NCBI RefSeq assembly: GCF_026250525.1
Contig: NZ_CP111063.1
Coordinates: 36,319 to 100,318, forward strand
DNA length: 64,000 nt
Source of the DNA: Chondrinema litorale
Lineage (GTDB): Bacteria; Bacteroidota; Bacteroidia; Cytophagales; Flammeovirgaceae
Reading direction: 5' to 3'
In this document: piece by piece, positions 9,580 through 19,323 of the stretch
How positions within the stretch are numbered: position 1 is the first letter of the stretch
Layout: the number at the start of each line of letters is the position of its first letter
The notes under the pieces: model-generated
Database searches by the model: none
What the model was told of the DNA's origin: nothing
The model's input: only the letters and a program-made list of their open reading frames with translations
Position numbers and translations under genes: made by a program

Positions 9580-11217
9580 TTACGGCCTCATCTGTTTAAA
9601 TTCAGAACCGTCTTTCCATTTTGGGTAAATTGGTTCATTAGCCAACTTTAATCCTAAATCCATATATAATTCTGCATCTTGTACCATACCACCTAAATCC
9701 TGTGTTTCAGGTCTGTATTCGTCTGACGGTCTATGATAATCGTTAGATGTAAAGTTATTCATTTGCTCTTTTGCATATTCCTTCCCTTTTTCTTTATGCT
9801 CGTAAGCACCACTTGCAAAAAATGCAGGAATACCTACTTTGGCAAAGTTGAAATGATCTGATCTAAAGAACAATCCTGCTCCCGGATGCTGATTTGGCAT
9901 TATATATCTACCTTGTGTTTTAGCAATTTCTTCTGCATAATCTTCTAGCTCAGATTGTCCATAACCTATCACCGTTAAATCCTTCATTTCTCCAAATGCA
10001 GCCATCATATCCATATTAAGGTTTGCCACAGTTTTTTCTATTGGATATACAGGATGGGAAACATAATAAGCTGAACCTAATAAGCCTTGTTCTTCGGCAG
10101 TAACAATATTAAACAAGATTGTTCTCTCTGGTTTTATTCCAGATTTTTTAATGTTTTGAGCGATTGCCATCATACAAGCTACACCGCTCGCATTATCAAG
10201 TGCACCATTATATATTGAATCATTGTCAATAGCTAAACCAATTCCTAAGTGATCCCAATGTGCACTGTAAAGAATTACTTCATCGGCTTTATTGCTACCA
10301 GTTATTTTGGCTAAAACATTTTTAGATTCATCATATTGAAGTTTATTTTCCAACGAAACAGAAACCGACATACCCATAGATTCTGGTTTAAAACCCGGTG
10401 TGGCTGCTTTACCAGTGTAATTATCAATACCTGCTGCTTTAAAAAGTTGCGCAGCAGTTTTAAGAGTTATCCAACCTTGAATGGCACATTTCGAAGCTCC
10501 TTTATCTTCGCTAACCAGATTAAGCTTTGCTCCAGACCATGAGTTGGCAACCACACTCCACGGATAACCTGCTGAGCGAGTTTCATGAACGATGATGATC
10601 CCTTCTGCACCCTGTCTGGCAGCTTCTTCGTATTTGTATGTCCATCTGCCATAGTAGGTCATAATATTTCCTTTAAAGAAGGTGCTGTCTTCACTACCGA
10701 AACCGGGGTCGTTTACCAATACAACTGCTGTTTTACCCTTCATATCAATACCTTCGTAATCGTTCCAATTGTATTCTGGTGCAACTATTCCATATCCACA
10801 AAAAACAAGTTCAGACTTGTTTAATGATGCCTTTTCAGTCTCTCTTTCTGTATACACGATAAAATCATCCTTCACCTTAAAAGTAAAAGATTCTGCCCCT
10901 TTTACTTCCATAGTTTCAGCGGGTATACCGGTAGTTTCTACCATTGGTACTTCCTGAAAATAGCTGTCTCTATTTCCTGGCTCTAAGCCCATTTTCTTAA
11001 ACTCACTTTCCAGAAAGTTTAGGGTTTTAGTTTCGCCCTCTGTAAATGGTTTTCTACCTTCAAAATCGTCTGATGCCAGAGTTTTGAGGTAGTAAGATAT
11101 TTCGTCGGCAGTGATCTTACTAGTTTGTGGTTTCTCTTCTCCTTTATTGCAAGAAGTAAAAACAACAGCAAATAGAAAGGTTATGCTTAAACTAACGTTT
11201 TTAAAATTCATAATCAT
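9580..11217 (-). CDS. M28-family zinc aminopeptidase with PA domain (lipoprotein)
   Basis: A 545-residue exported metallopeptidase. A hydrophobic leader ends in a lipobox-like FTSC (Cys23). A protease-associated insert fits about residues 130-260. The M28 metal ligands are all visible: His320 and Asp322 in SAHWDHLG, Asp341 in GALDNASG, the Glu375-Glu376 pair in AEEQGLLGS, Asp403 in NLNMDMM and His455 in FRSDHFNFA. Members of this family remove N-terminal residues from peptides with two zinc ions. Immediately downstream of its upstream neighbour is the remnant of a second peptidase (S10), so this was probably a peptide-degradation pair. The start chosen is MIMNF; the second Met is equally possible. 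Confidence 0.93.
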   Translation of the reverse strand: MIMNFKNVSLSITFLFAVVFTSCNKGEEKPQTSKITADEISYYLKTLASDDFEGRKPFTEGETKTLNFLESEFKKMGLEPGNRDSYFQEVPMVETTGIPAETMEVKGAESFTFKVKDDFIVYTERETEKASLNKSELVFCGYGIVAPEYNWNDYEGIDMKGKTAVVLVNDPGFGSEDSTFFKGNIMTYYGRWTYKYEEAARQGAEGIIIVHETRSAGYPWSVVANSWSGAKLNLVSEDKGASKCAIQGWITLKTAAQLFKAAGIDNYTGKAATPGFKPESMGMSVSVSLENKLQYDESKNVLAKITGSNKADEVILYSAHWDHLGIGLAIDNDSIYNGALDNASGVACMMAIAQNIKKSGIKPERTILFNIVTAEEQGLLGSAYYVSHPVYPIEKTVANLNMDMMAAFGEMKDLTVIGYGQSELEDYAEEIAKTQGRYIMPNQHPGAGLFFRSDHFNFAKVGIPAFFASGAYEHKEKGKEYAKEQMNNFTSNDYHRPSDEYRPETQDLGGMVQDAELYMDLGLKLANEPIYPKWKDGSEFKQMRP

Positions 11218-11235
11218 TAATGTTGCAGTTCAATT

Positions 11236-11885
11236 TTATTTAGAGCTTTGATAAAAATTAGCTACATCCCTTTTTAATTGTTGTAGAGATGGCATGTGAA
11301 TATACATCATATGGCCAGCTTCATAGTAAGTCATTGAGATGTTTTTCTGCAATTTTTCATTTAAGAATAGATGATTAAAAGTGTAGGCTGTAGCAAAGTA
11401 TGGAGTGGCTAAGTCATAAAATCCATTGCAAACCAATACTTTTAAGTGTGGGTTTTTATTCATCGAAGCTCTTAGTGTATTGGCAACATCTACATATTCA
11501 TTTTCAACTCCCCAATTCCAAGGTCTCACTCTACCAGTTAAAATTTCGTAGGGAAGATCATTTTCATAATCTAAGTCAGCACGCACATAATCATTAATCG
11601 CTCTGGTATAAGGGCCATATATTGTTTTATTATAGCTTGGGTCATACTCAATCTTTCACCTGCTGCATCCAGATCAGTACCAGTAAATCTACCATCTAAT
11701 CTGCCTACAGTTTTCATATCACTGCGAAGAAACTCTTTGGTAAATCTGCCAATTTCTACTCTTAGCAAAGTTTGTTTAATATATTTTTCTGAAAGACCAG
11801 TGTATTTGTTGAGCTTACTTACAATTTCTTGTTTTTCGTTTGCCGGTAATTTATCTCCTTTCATCAGCGTTTGTTTGTAGAAAGC
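11236..11885 (-). pseudogene. S10 serine carboxypeptidase remnant, N-terminally truncated and frameshifted
   Basis: Two minus-strand reading frames together encode the C-terminal half of an S10-family carboxypeptidase. The first carries LMKGDKLPANEKQEI, KYTGLSEKYIKQT and KTVGRLDGRFTGTDLDAAGE. Near 11646-11650 the sense switches frame: LSM should read LSYDPSYNKTIYGPYTRA, which the other frame supplies, consistent with loss of one base. The second frame continues with WNWGVENEYVDVANTL, the Asp region NGFYDLATPY and the His region YEAGHMMYIH of the triad. The N-terminal half with the catalytic serine is absent; homology fades upstream of about 11885. The full family is near 500 residues, so about half is lost. 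A product would be inactive. Confidence 0.85.
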
Positions 11886-12014
11886 TGGAAGTAATAAAAA
11901 TGATGAGTAGTAATTGTAAATAATTGACTTTAAGTTTTTGCATAAAGTTGATTGCTTTAGTTCTAAAAAAGCAAATATGCGCAAAAATACCTGAAGCTTA
12001 AATTGGCTTATAGA

Positions 12015-13217
12015 TTACTTTTTAATGCTAAAAATAAATGTACTTCCCTTATTTTGTTTAGACTCCAATTTAATCTCTCCACCCATACTTTCTACTAGTT
12101 TTTTTACCGTGGCAAGTCCTATACCTGTGCCTTTTTTCCCAAAACGATCTTTCTTACCCAGTGTCTGGAACATTTCAAAGATGTTGGCTTGATGTTTTTT
12201 GGGAATGCCTGTTCCATTGTCTTTTACAGCAAATATGTAAAAGTCTTTATTTACCGTACATTTAATTTTTATCTCAGGATTTTTAGAATTATTGTATTTA
12301 ATTGCATTGCTCATCAGGTTTTGGAAAACCTGAGTAAGAGCCATTCTATTAGAGTGTATTACCGGAAGCGGAGATTTTATATTAAGTTGAACATCTTCAG
12401 TTTTTTTTAATAAATTGAATAACTGCTTAACCAGTACTTCTGTATTAATGTGTTCTTTGTTAAGATTGATAATATCTGGAAGTTTTGAGTACTCCAAAAT
12501 TTCATCTACTAATAATGATAGATTGTTTGCAGATTGTTGTAATAAGCTAAATAAGCGCTTGCCTTCATCATCTAGTTGGTGTGCATGGTCATCAAAAATA
12601 ATATCACTTAGAGCGATCATGCTCTGCAATGGATTTTTAATATCGTGAGAAGCTATATAAGCAAATTTGTTTAGCTCTTCATTGGCTTTCTTTAGCATTT
12701 GCTGAGCATCGATCTGTTGTTTTATTACCCGTTTTAACTCAAGCTGAATTACAACTTGTCTAGCAAGTGAGGTTAATGCTTTTTTCTGCTCTTCATTAAT
12801 AGAGTTGGGTTTATTGTCAATCACACATAATGTACCCAGTGGGTAACCTGTAGGTGTTACCAGAGGTGCACCGGCATAAAATATCACATGTGGGTCTCCC
12901 TTTACCAAAGGGTTTTCTTTAAATCGCTCATCGTTTGTCGCATCATTTACTATTAATAATTTATTAGGTTCTAAAACAGAATATGCACAAAATGCTATAT
13001 CTCTGGGTGTTTCTGAAATATCAATACCTCTTTTAGATTTAAACCACTGTCTATTTGAATCTAAAAGAGTAATAAGAGATATAGGTGTTCCGCATATTTG
13101 AGAAGCTATAGATGTAATATCTTCAAACTCTAGCTCTGGCTCTGTATCGAGTATCTGATATGCTTCTAATGCCTTTAACCTCTCACTTTCATTCTCTGGT
13201 AGCTCCGGTTTTATCAT
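12015..13217 (-). CDS. Cytoplasmic GAF-domain sensor histidine kinase
   Basis: A kinase of about 400 residues with no membrane segment. A GAF domain fills about residues 25-165 (GTPISLITLLDSNRQWFKS, CAYSVLEPNKLLIVNDA, PLVTPTGYPLGTLCVID). A short coiled coil leads into the dimerisation/phosphoacceptor helix with the His box FAYIASHDIKNPLQSM. The ATPase part shows the N box (LMSNAIKYNN), G1 (VKDNGTGIP) and G2 (GKKGTGIGLATVKKLV). I chose Met at 13217 (MIKPELPENESERL) because the four codons before it (MYIY) do not match the usual start of this kind of GAF kinase. No response regulator is next to it, so it is an orphan; the signal is unknown. Confidence 0.9.
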   Translation of the reverse strand: MIKPELPENESERLKALEAYQILDTEPELEFEDITSIASQICGTPISLITLLDSNRQWFKSKRGIDISETPRDIAFCAYSVLEPNKLLIVNDATNDERFKENPLVKGDPHVIFYAGAPLVTPTGYPLGTLCVIDNKPNSINEEQKKALTSLARQVVIQLELKRVIKQQIDAQQMLKKANEELNKFAYIASHDIKNPLQSMIALSDIIFDDHAHQLDDEGKRLFSLLQQSANNLSLLVDEILEYSKLPDIINLNKEHINTEVLVKQLFNLLKKTEDVQLNIKSPLPVIHSNRMALTQVFQNLMSNAIKYNNSKNPEIKIKCTVNKDFYIFAVKDNGTGIPKKHQANIFEMFQTLGKKDRFGKKGTGIGLATVKKLVESMGGEIKLESKQNKGSTFIFSIKK

Positions 13218-13246
13218 GTAGATATACAATATTCATCCTGCACAGG

Positions 13247-13482
13247 GATGTATGAATAAAATTGACCAAATACATCACACAACATATTGTTGCCGATTAT
13301 ATTATAAATAATTATGAGATTTAGAAAATTAAAAGATGAATATGATTGAAAACTATAGCTGTTTATTGTGCGATTAAAATTAGTTAAAATAATGTAATCA
13401 CACAACAAGGTGAGTATTAGAAACGGCAACACTTGTAAGAGTCATAATATTTAGTGATACATGGATGTATTTTGTTATACAT
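13247..13482. promoter_or_regulatory. Repeated GATGTAT/ATACATC half-sites in the kinase-susC intergenic region
   Basis: The 338-base gap between the kinase gene and the first susC holds one half-site several times: GATGTAT (13247-13253) facing ATACATC (13270-13276) with 16 bases between, then a perfect palindrome ATACATGGATGTAT (13457-13470), and another ATACAT (13477-13482) leading into a CATGA-N5-TCATG dyad (13480-13494). This is seen directly. That it is an operator for the divergent genes is inferred from its place. Confidence 0.45.
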
Positions 13483-13567
13483 GATGCCGTCATGAAAGTA
13501 CAGGATAGTGTTATTAATAAAATAAGCAATCTTTATCATACTCTATTTACCTTATTTTAACTTAAAT

Positions 13568-16500
13568 ATGATTATGAATGATTGTTACTCTAAAAGTATC
13601 GCTGCAGCAATACTTTTATTTTTTTCAGCAATTAGCATGGCTATCGCGCAGGATAAGAGGATTACAGGTAAAATTGTGGCCGCTTCAGACGGATTGGGAA
13701 TCCCCGGGGCAAGCATACTTGTAAAAGGTACTACAACAGGCACATCTACAGATGTTAATGGAAACTTTGATTTAATACTACCTCCAAATGCTGAAATGTT
13801 GGTGATTTCTTATATTGGTTATGTGTCCAAAGAACTTTCGATTGGTAATCAAACTAATTTCGATATCTCCTTAGATGAAGATGTACAGCAACTAGAAGAA
13901 GTAATGGTTGTTGGTTATGGTACTCAGGAAAGAGCAAAAGTAATTGGGGCGATTTCATCCGTAAAATCAGAAGAAATAACATCTGTTCCGGTAATTAGTC
14001 CAGACCAAGCATTGCAGGGTAGGGCAGCAGGTGTTACAGTAGTAAACAATGGTGCTCCTGGGCAAGGTGCAACAGTGCGTATCAGAGGGGTAGGTACACC
14101 AAACGATAACTCACCACTTTATGTAATTGATGGTATGCCATCTGGTGATCTAAACCAAATTAATCCGAATGATATTGAATCTATGGAAGTATTAAAAGAT
14201 GCTTCTGCAGCAGCTATTTATGGTTCAAGAGCGGCAAATGGTGTAATTTTAATTACTACTAAAAAAGGTACCAGAGGTAAAACAAGAGTTTCTATAGACT
14301 CTTATGCTGGTGTACAAAAAGTGTGGAAAACACTAGACTTGCTTAACACAGAACAATACATAGACTATGCTTCTGAAATACAAACAAATGCAGGCTTATC
14401 AGTTCCTTCAAGATTTACAGATACTCAGTGGTCTAGCTTGCTCAACAACAATACAGATTGGCAAGATCAAATTTTTCAGACTGGTGTAATTCAAAGTTAC
14501 AATGCCAATGTTTCTGGTGGTGGTGAGAATTCGATGTATAATATCTCAGGTGGTTATTTCGATCAAGAAGGTACAATGCTAAACACTGGCTTCGAGAGAT
14601 ATTCTATAAGAGCAAACAGCGAATTTAATGTTGGCAAGAAGTTTAAGGTAGGTCAAACACTTTCTATTGCTTATTCAGAAACTCAAAGTGAACCTTATAA
14701 TGGTGGTAGGTCGCAGATTGAACATACTATAAAATCAGCGCCTTATTTGCCAGTGTATTACAGCGACTATGTTGCGATTACGGGTTTAGAGCAATCTAAT
14801 TTAGGAGGTTTTAAAGGGCCAGATCAGGTGGATGATAATGATGCAGAAAACCCTGTAAGTGTTGCAATGCTTAATGATCAACATACTGATGCGACTAAAA
14901 TATTAGGTACTGTTTACGGTGAATTAGAAATTATTGAGGGCTTAAAGTATAAGTTGTTATTGGGTATTGATATGACCTACGCAGACTACTATACTTTTAG
15001 ACCTGCTTACGATAATGGTGATTTTCACAATGTAGATTTTGCAGCTATTACTCAAAATAGAAGAAACTACATCTCTCCATTAATTACCAACAGCTTAACT
15101 TATGATAGAACTTTTGCAGACAAACATAATTTAAATGTATTGGGGGTTATTGAGAAGCAAACATCAGTAAGTACTAATACAAATACGTCTAGCCAAAACA
15201 GTATTTCTAACGTAATTGAACAGCTTACAACAGAAGCACTTTCTGCAACAAGTGGTAGATCTGAATGGGCATTAATTTCTTATTTGGGTAGAGTTAACTA
15301 CGACTACGATGGTAAATACCTGCTTTCTGCTTCAGTAAGACGCGATGGATCTGCTAGATTCGGCCCCGAAAATAAATGGGGTACTTTCCCTTCAGTTTCT
15401 GTAGGTTGGAGAATTAGCCAAGAGCCTTTCTTGCAAAGTGTAGACTTTATCACAGACTTAAAATTGAGAGGTAGTTGGGGGCAGGCAGGTAACCAAAACA
15501 TTGGTAACTATGGCTATCAAGCAACTATTAATAGCAATTATGCTTATAGCTTCCAAGATGGTGTGTTAGCTTCTGCTTCTACAGTTACAGAATTAGCAAA
15601 CCCTGCTCTAAAATGGGAAACTACAGAAATGCTAAACATAGGTCTAGATATGTCTGTGTTAGACGGGAAAGTATCTATGGCACTAGAATATTTTGATAAT
15701 GAAACTCAAGATGTATTAGTGCAAGTTCCTTTGGCTGCTTCACTAGGCCTTTCTGGTTCTCCATATGTAAATGCGGGTACAGTTTCTAACAAAGGTTTCG
15801 AAGTAACGCTAGGCTATAGAGATGCAGAAGGAGAATTCCAATGGTCTGTAGATGCTAACCTTTCTCATGTTAAAAACGAAGTAGTTTCTTTAGGTGGTGG
15901 TAACCCTATTAATTCATTTAATTTTGAAGGAGATAATATTACGCAAACAATAGAGGGCCAACCAATCGCTTACTTTTTTGGATGGCAAACCGATGGCATA
16001 TTTCAATCTGATGATGAAGTAGCTGCACATGCAACACAAGATAATGCAGCACCAGGAGATATTCGCTTTAAAGATTTAGCTGGTGCTCCAGACGAAAATG
16101 GAAACCTTACTGCTCCTGATGGAGTAATTGATGCAAACGATAAAGTTAATTTGGGTAATCCATTCCCAGATTTTACTTATGGTTTAAATGCCACTGCAAA
16201 TTATAAAGGTTTTGATTTTACCTTGTTTATTCAGGGAGTTTCTGGTAATGATATCTACAATACCAACATCTACGATTTAGAAGGAATGACAAGAGTATTT
16301 AACGCAGGTACTTCTGTGTTAAACAGATGGACAGGAGCTGGTACATCTAATACAATTCCAAGAGGAGTTACTGGTGACCCTAACAGAAATGCCAGAGCAT
16401 CTAACAGATATGTTGAAGATGGTTCTTTTCTTAGAATGAGAAACATAGCATTAGGTTATACACTTCCAAGCAGTTTACTTGAAAATATTGGTAGCGGATT

Positions 16501-16681
16501 TATCTCTAATGTAAGAGTGTATGTAAGCTCTCAAAACTTATTTACCATCACCAATTATTCTGGTTATGATCCTGAAATTGGCGGATTTAGAGGAGAAAAT
16601 ACAACATTGCAGTTAGGCGTAGACAGAGGTAACTATCCGCAGCCTAGAACTTTCCTTGGTGGTGTACAAATCAGTTTCTAA
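13568..16681 (+). CDS. SusC-like TonB-dependent outer-membrane transporter (first pair)
   Basis: A 1037-residue SusC/RagA-type receptor. The signal peptide ends near MAIAQ (about residue 27). A carboxypeptidase-D-like domain follows at about 30-110 (ITGKIVAASDGLGIPGASIL), then the SusC TonB-box region LEEVMVVGYGTQERAKVIGA and a plug with VRIRGVGTPNDNSPLYVIDG and SIEVLKDASA-like ESMEVLKDASAAAIYGSRAA. The barrel ends in ISF. SusC proteins import oligosaccharides or peptides through the outer membrane, powered by TonB, with a SusD lipoprotein as lid; the SusD gene follows 53 bases later. The ligand is unknown, though the GH29 gene downstream suggests a fucosylated glycan. Confidence 0.95.
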   Translation: MIMNDCYSKSIAAAILLFFSAISMAIAQDKRITGKIVAASDGLGIPGASILVKGTTTGTSTDVNGNFDLILPPNAEMLVISYIGYVSKELSIGNQTNFDISLDEDVQQLEEVMVVGYGTQERAKVIGAISSVKSEEITSVPVISPDQALQGRAAGVTVVNNGAPGQGATVRIRGVGTPNDNSPLYVIDGMPSGDLNQINPNDIESMEVLKDASAAAIYGSRAANGVILITTKKGTRGKTRVSIDSYAGVQKVWKTLDLLNTEQYIDYASEIQTNAGLSVPSRFTDTQWSSLLNNNTDWQDQIFQTGVIQSYNANVSGGGENSMYNISGGYFDQEGTMLNTGFERYSIRANSEFNVGKKFKVGQTLSIAYSETQSEPYNGGRSQIEHTIKSAPYLPVYYSDYVAITGLEQSNLGGFKGPDQVDDNDAENPVSVAMLNDQHTDATKILGTVYGELEIIEGLKYKLLLGIDMTYADYYTFRPAYDNGDFHNVDFAAITQNRRNYISPLITNSLTYDRTFADKHNLNVLGVIEKQTSVSTNTNTSSQNSISNVIEQLTTEALSATSGRSEWALISYLGRVNYDYDGKYLLSASVRRDGSARFGPENKWGTFPSVSVGWRISQEPFLQSVDFITDLKLRGSWGQAGNQNIGNYGYQATINSNYAYSFQDGVLASASTVTELANPALKWETTEMLNIGLDMSVLDGKVSMALEYFDNETQDVLVQVPLAASLGLSGSPYVNAGTVSNKGFEVTLGYRDAEGEFQWSVDANLSHVKNEVVSLGGGNPINSFNFEGDNITQTIEGQPIAYFFGWQTDGIFQSDDEVAAHATQDNAAPGDIRFKDLAGAPDENGNLTAPDGVIDANDKVNLGNPFPDFTYGLNATANYKGFDFTLFIQGVSGNDIYNTNIYDLEGMTRVFNAGTSVLNRWTGAGTSNTIPRGVTGDPNRNARASNRYVEDGSFLRMRNIALGYTLPSSLLENIGSGFISNVRVYVSSQNLFTITNYSGYDPEIGGFRGENTTLQLGVDRGNYPQPRTFLGGVQISF

Positions 16682-16734
16682 GTCAGTTTAATTCATCATT
16701 TAAAATTTGATATAAATAGTAATTCCATATAAAT

Positions 16735-18240
16735 ATGAAAAGAAAGATATTTTTAACATTGTCGGTAGTATTGCTTCTATTTGGAGCTTGCGACGAAGAC
16801 GCACTGGATAAAAGTAATCCTAACCAATTGTCTACCTCCACCTTCTTTGAGTCGGCAGCTCAAATGGAAGCAGCAACCAATGCTGCTTATACAAGTTTGC
16901 AAACTCCGGGTTTCTACAACAGGTATTATTTCTTTATGAATGACCTAATGGCTCAAGAGTGTTTTGGTATGGGTAGTCTTGGTGCAGATTTAAGACAGTA
17001 CATCGATTATTCTTTTGATGGTTCAAACCCTGGTTTTCAAGCATTCTGGAATGTAAATTATCAAGGAATTTCAAGAGCAAATCTGGTTATCCAAAATGAG
17101 AACACTGTTCCAGAAGAAGCAATTTCAGAAACTCTAAGAAAGAGATATGTAGGTGAAGCTAAATTTATGCGTGCATTTTATTATTTCGAATTGGTTTCCA
17201 GATTTGGAGATGTTCCAATGTATACAGAAGTTGCTACTGAGCCTGTAGGTAATCCAAGAACTGCTGCATCAGAAATATACGATCTTATATTTGACGATTT
17301 AGATTATGCAGAAACAAACCTTCCTCAAAAATCTACTTACGCATCGGCAGATTTAGGCAGGGCTACAAAAACAGCAGCTCAGGCATTAAAAGGTAAAATA
17401 AGATTATTTAGAGAAGAATATGCTGAAGCACTTACTGAGTTACAAAAAGTAATTGATTCTGGCGAGCATTCATTACAAGACGATTTTTACGATAATTTTA
17501 CTGAAGAAGGTGAACACAATTCAGAGTCAATTTTTGAGGTGCAGTACAATTCTACTTTTGGTGGAGGTGGCGCTTGGGGTGGAGATGGTAGTGGCGTTTC
17601 AGAAGTTACTTTCAGAGGACAAGAATATGGGTTTAGTGCATGGAGAAATGTAATTCCTTCTGATGAGCTTTTAGCAGAATTCGAAGAAGGTGACCCAAGA
17701 TATGATATGTCTTTTTATTTTCCGGGTGATACTTACGGGCCTAACGATGAATTTGTGATTGAAGGGAATGTAACTATTCCTGATGAATTGGGAAGCTGGA
17801 GAAAATACCAACGCTACTACAAACAAGAAAGAGAAGATACCAATTCGGGTGTGAACTTTAGAATTATTCGCTATGCTGATGTGTTGTTAATGGCTGCCGA
17901 AGCTAAAGCTCAAACTGGAGATGTAACAGGTGGCGTAATACTCATGAACATGATAAGATCTAGACCGAATGTAGATATGCCTTTATATGGTTCTGCCGAT
18001 ATGGATGCTGCTGGTTATCCAGTTTCAACATTAGATGGCTTTATGGATGCTATTGTTCACGAAAGAGCTGTTGAGCTTTGCGGAGAGCAAATAAGATATA
18101 GAGATTTAAAGAGATGGGGGTTACTTCCAGAAGTGGTACCTAATTACTCTGCGAGCAAACATGAATTGTTACCTATCCCAAGTCATGAGATAGATGCCAA
18201 TGAAAATATTAGTCAGGCCGATCAGAATCCTGGTTATTGA
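16735..18240 (+). CDS. SusD/RagB-family outer-membrane substrate-binding lipoprotein
   Basis: A 501-residue SusD-like lipoprotein. The leader MKRKIFLTLSVVLLLFGACD has a lipobox with Cys19. The N-terminal part carries the SusD pattern (LSTSTFFESAAQMEAATNAA) and TPR-like helices (AKFMRAFYYFELVSRFGDVP). The C-terminal SusD domain holds FRIIRYADVLLMAAEAKAQ, HERAVELCGEQIRYRDLKRW and HELLPIPSHEIDANENISQA followed by QNPGY, all typical of the RagB/SusD family. It caps the SusC barrel encoded just upstream and binds the substrate at the cell surface. A strong terminator follows within 35 bases, so susC-susD form a complete transcription unit. Confidence 0.96.
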   Translation: MKRKIFLTLSVVLLLFGACDEDALDKSNPNQLSTSTFFESAAQMEAATNAAYTSLQTPGFYNRYYFFMNDLMAQECFGMGSLGADLRQYIDYSFDGSNPGFQAFWNVNYQGISRANLVIQNENTVPEEAISETLRKRYVGEAKFMRAFYYFELVSRFGDVPMYTEVATEPVGNPRTAASEIYDLIFDDLDYAETNLPQKSTYASADLGRATKTAAQALKGKIRLFREEYAEALTELQKVIDSGEHSLQDDFYDNFTEEGEHNSESIFEVQYNSTFGGGGAWGGDGSGVSEVTFRGQEYGFSAWRNVIPSDELLAEFEEGDPRYDMSFYFPGDTYGPNDEFVIEGNVTIPDELGSWRKYQRYYKQEREDTNSGVNFRIIRYADVLLMAAEAKAQTGDVTGGVILMNMIRSRPNVDMPLYGSADMDAAGYPVSTLDGFMDAIVHERAVELCGEQIRYRDLKRWGLLPEVVPNYSASKHELLPIPSHEIDANENISQADQNPGY

Positions 18241-18272
18241 TTTCTATTCATATTTTACACAGTGTTTTGATT

Positions 18273-18307
18273 AAACTCCCTGATCCTACTCAGGGAGTTT
18301 TTGTTTT
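18273..18307. terminator. Strong intrinsic terminator after susD
   Basis: AAACTCCCTGA (18273-18283) and TCAGGGAGTTT (18290-18300) form a perfect 11-bp stem with a 6-base loop, followed by TTGTTTT. It also lies at the end of the convergent SDR gene and may act in both directions. Confidence 0.93.
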
Positions 18308-19064
18308 AAGTGGCCAAAAAACCACCATCTATATTGAAGGAGCTTCCTGTTGTCCAAGAAGCATCGTCACTCAGTAAAAAAAGTGTAGTGTTGGCAATAT
18401 CCTGAGGTGTACCAATTCGCTTCATCGGGAGCTTGTTTGCAGTCTCAGCCAAAATCTCATCAGGGTTCGGAAATGCCTCAACAGATGCTTCTAATAATGG
18501 TGTTTGCACTTGTGCAGGGTTTACCAAGTTAATTCTTATATCAGGGCCATAATCAGCGGCAACTTGTCTTACTAAAGCCTCCAATGCCCCTTTTGAAGCG
18601 CAATAAGCTGGGTGATTTGGAAAGGCATGATGAGCAGCCACCGACCCAATAATTACAATACTTCCACCTCCACTATTTTTAATTACAGGTATCGCATACT
18701 TCAGTAAATAAAATACGGCATTTAAATTAGTGGCGATTGTGTTGTTCCAATCTTCAATGCTCAATTTGTCTAAAGCACCAATACCAAGTTGCCCGGCAGA
18801 AAGTACCAGATAATTAAGTTGGCCAAACTCTTTAATAGCTAAATCTACAAGAGCTTTGTTGTAGTCAACTGTTTTAATGTCTCCGGCTAACATTTTGGTG
18901 GTGGCTTCATTGCGGCCAATTACATCTTTTATCTTATTGGCATCTCTTCCAGATAGAACTAGGTTTACTTTCTCCGATTGTAATGTTAGACTAATGCCTT
19001 TACCGATTCCGCTAGTTGCTCCCGTTACAATTGCTGCCTTTCCTGCTAAACCTGTGTACTTCAT
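18306..19064 (-). CDS. Short-chain dehydrogenase/reductase (SDR)
   Basis: A 252-residue classical SDR. The Rossmann cofactor motif TGATSGIGKG sits at residues 14-23, the structural motif LSAG at 88-91 (normally NNAG), and the catalytic Ser141, Tyr154 and Lys158 are all present in GSVAA and YCASKGALE. The C-terminus has the usual SDR sequence DDASWTTGSSFNIDGGF. Length and layout match FabG-like or sugar/alcohol dehydrogenases; the substrate cannot be read. It lies on the minus strand between two plus-strand carbohydrate genes and is divergent from GH29, so it may share the palindrome-containing control region at 19142-19257. Cytoplasmic; no signal sequence. Confidence 0.93.
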   Translation of the reverse strand: MKYTGLAGKAAIVTGATSGIGKGISLTLQSEKVNLVLSGRDANKIKDVIGRNEATTKMLAGDIKTVDYNKALVDLAIKEFGQLNYLVLSAGQLGIGALDKLSIEDWNNTIATNLNAVFYLLKYAIPVIKNSGGGSIVIIGSVAAHHAFPNHPAYCASKGALEALVRQVAADYGPDIRINLVNPAQVQTPLLEASVEAFPNPDEILAETANKLPMKRIGTPQDIANTTLFLLSDDASWTTGSSFNIDGGFLAT

Positions 19065-19141
19065 ATTCTTTTTTTATGGGTGAATATAGTTAAAGATGCC
19101 TTTTTAAAAGAATAATCATTGAATACAAAAAGGTGTAACTA

Positions 19142-19257
19142 TAGGTATACCTAAAAGTATATCTGTAAGTGTATTTATTGTTATAGAAGTATTCTAAGAA
19201 TATGTATTATTTCACAATTGATTTATCCGGATTGGATATCCCTTAAAATGGATAAAT
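19142..19257. promoter_or_regulatory. Palindromes in the SDR-GH29 divergent promoter region
   Basis: TAGGTATACCTA (19142-19153) is a perfect 12-bp palindrome. About 70 bases further, ATTTATCC (19221-19228) and GGATAAAT (19250-19257) form an 8-bp inverted repeat. Both sit in the 259-base gap between the divergent SDR and fucosidase genes. Role as operators is inferred from position only. Confidence 0.35.
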
Positions 19258-19323
19258 GCTAATAACTAATTAAATTGTAGCAATCAATATTTATAGAAAC
19301 ATCAGTTTTTAAACTTTATAGAA

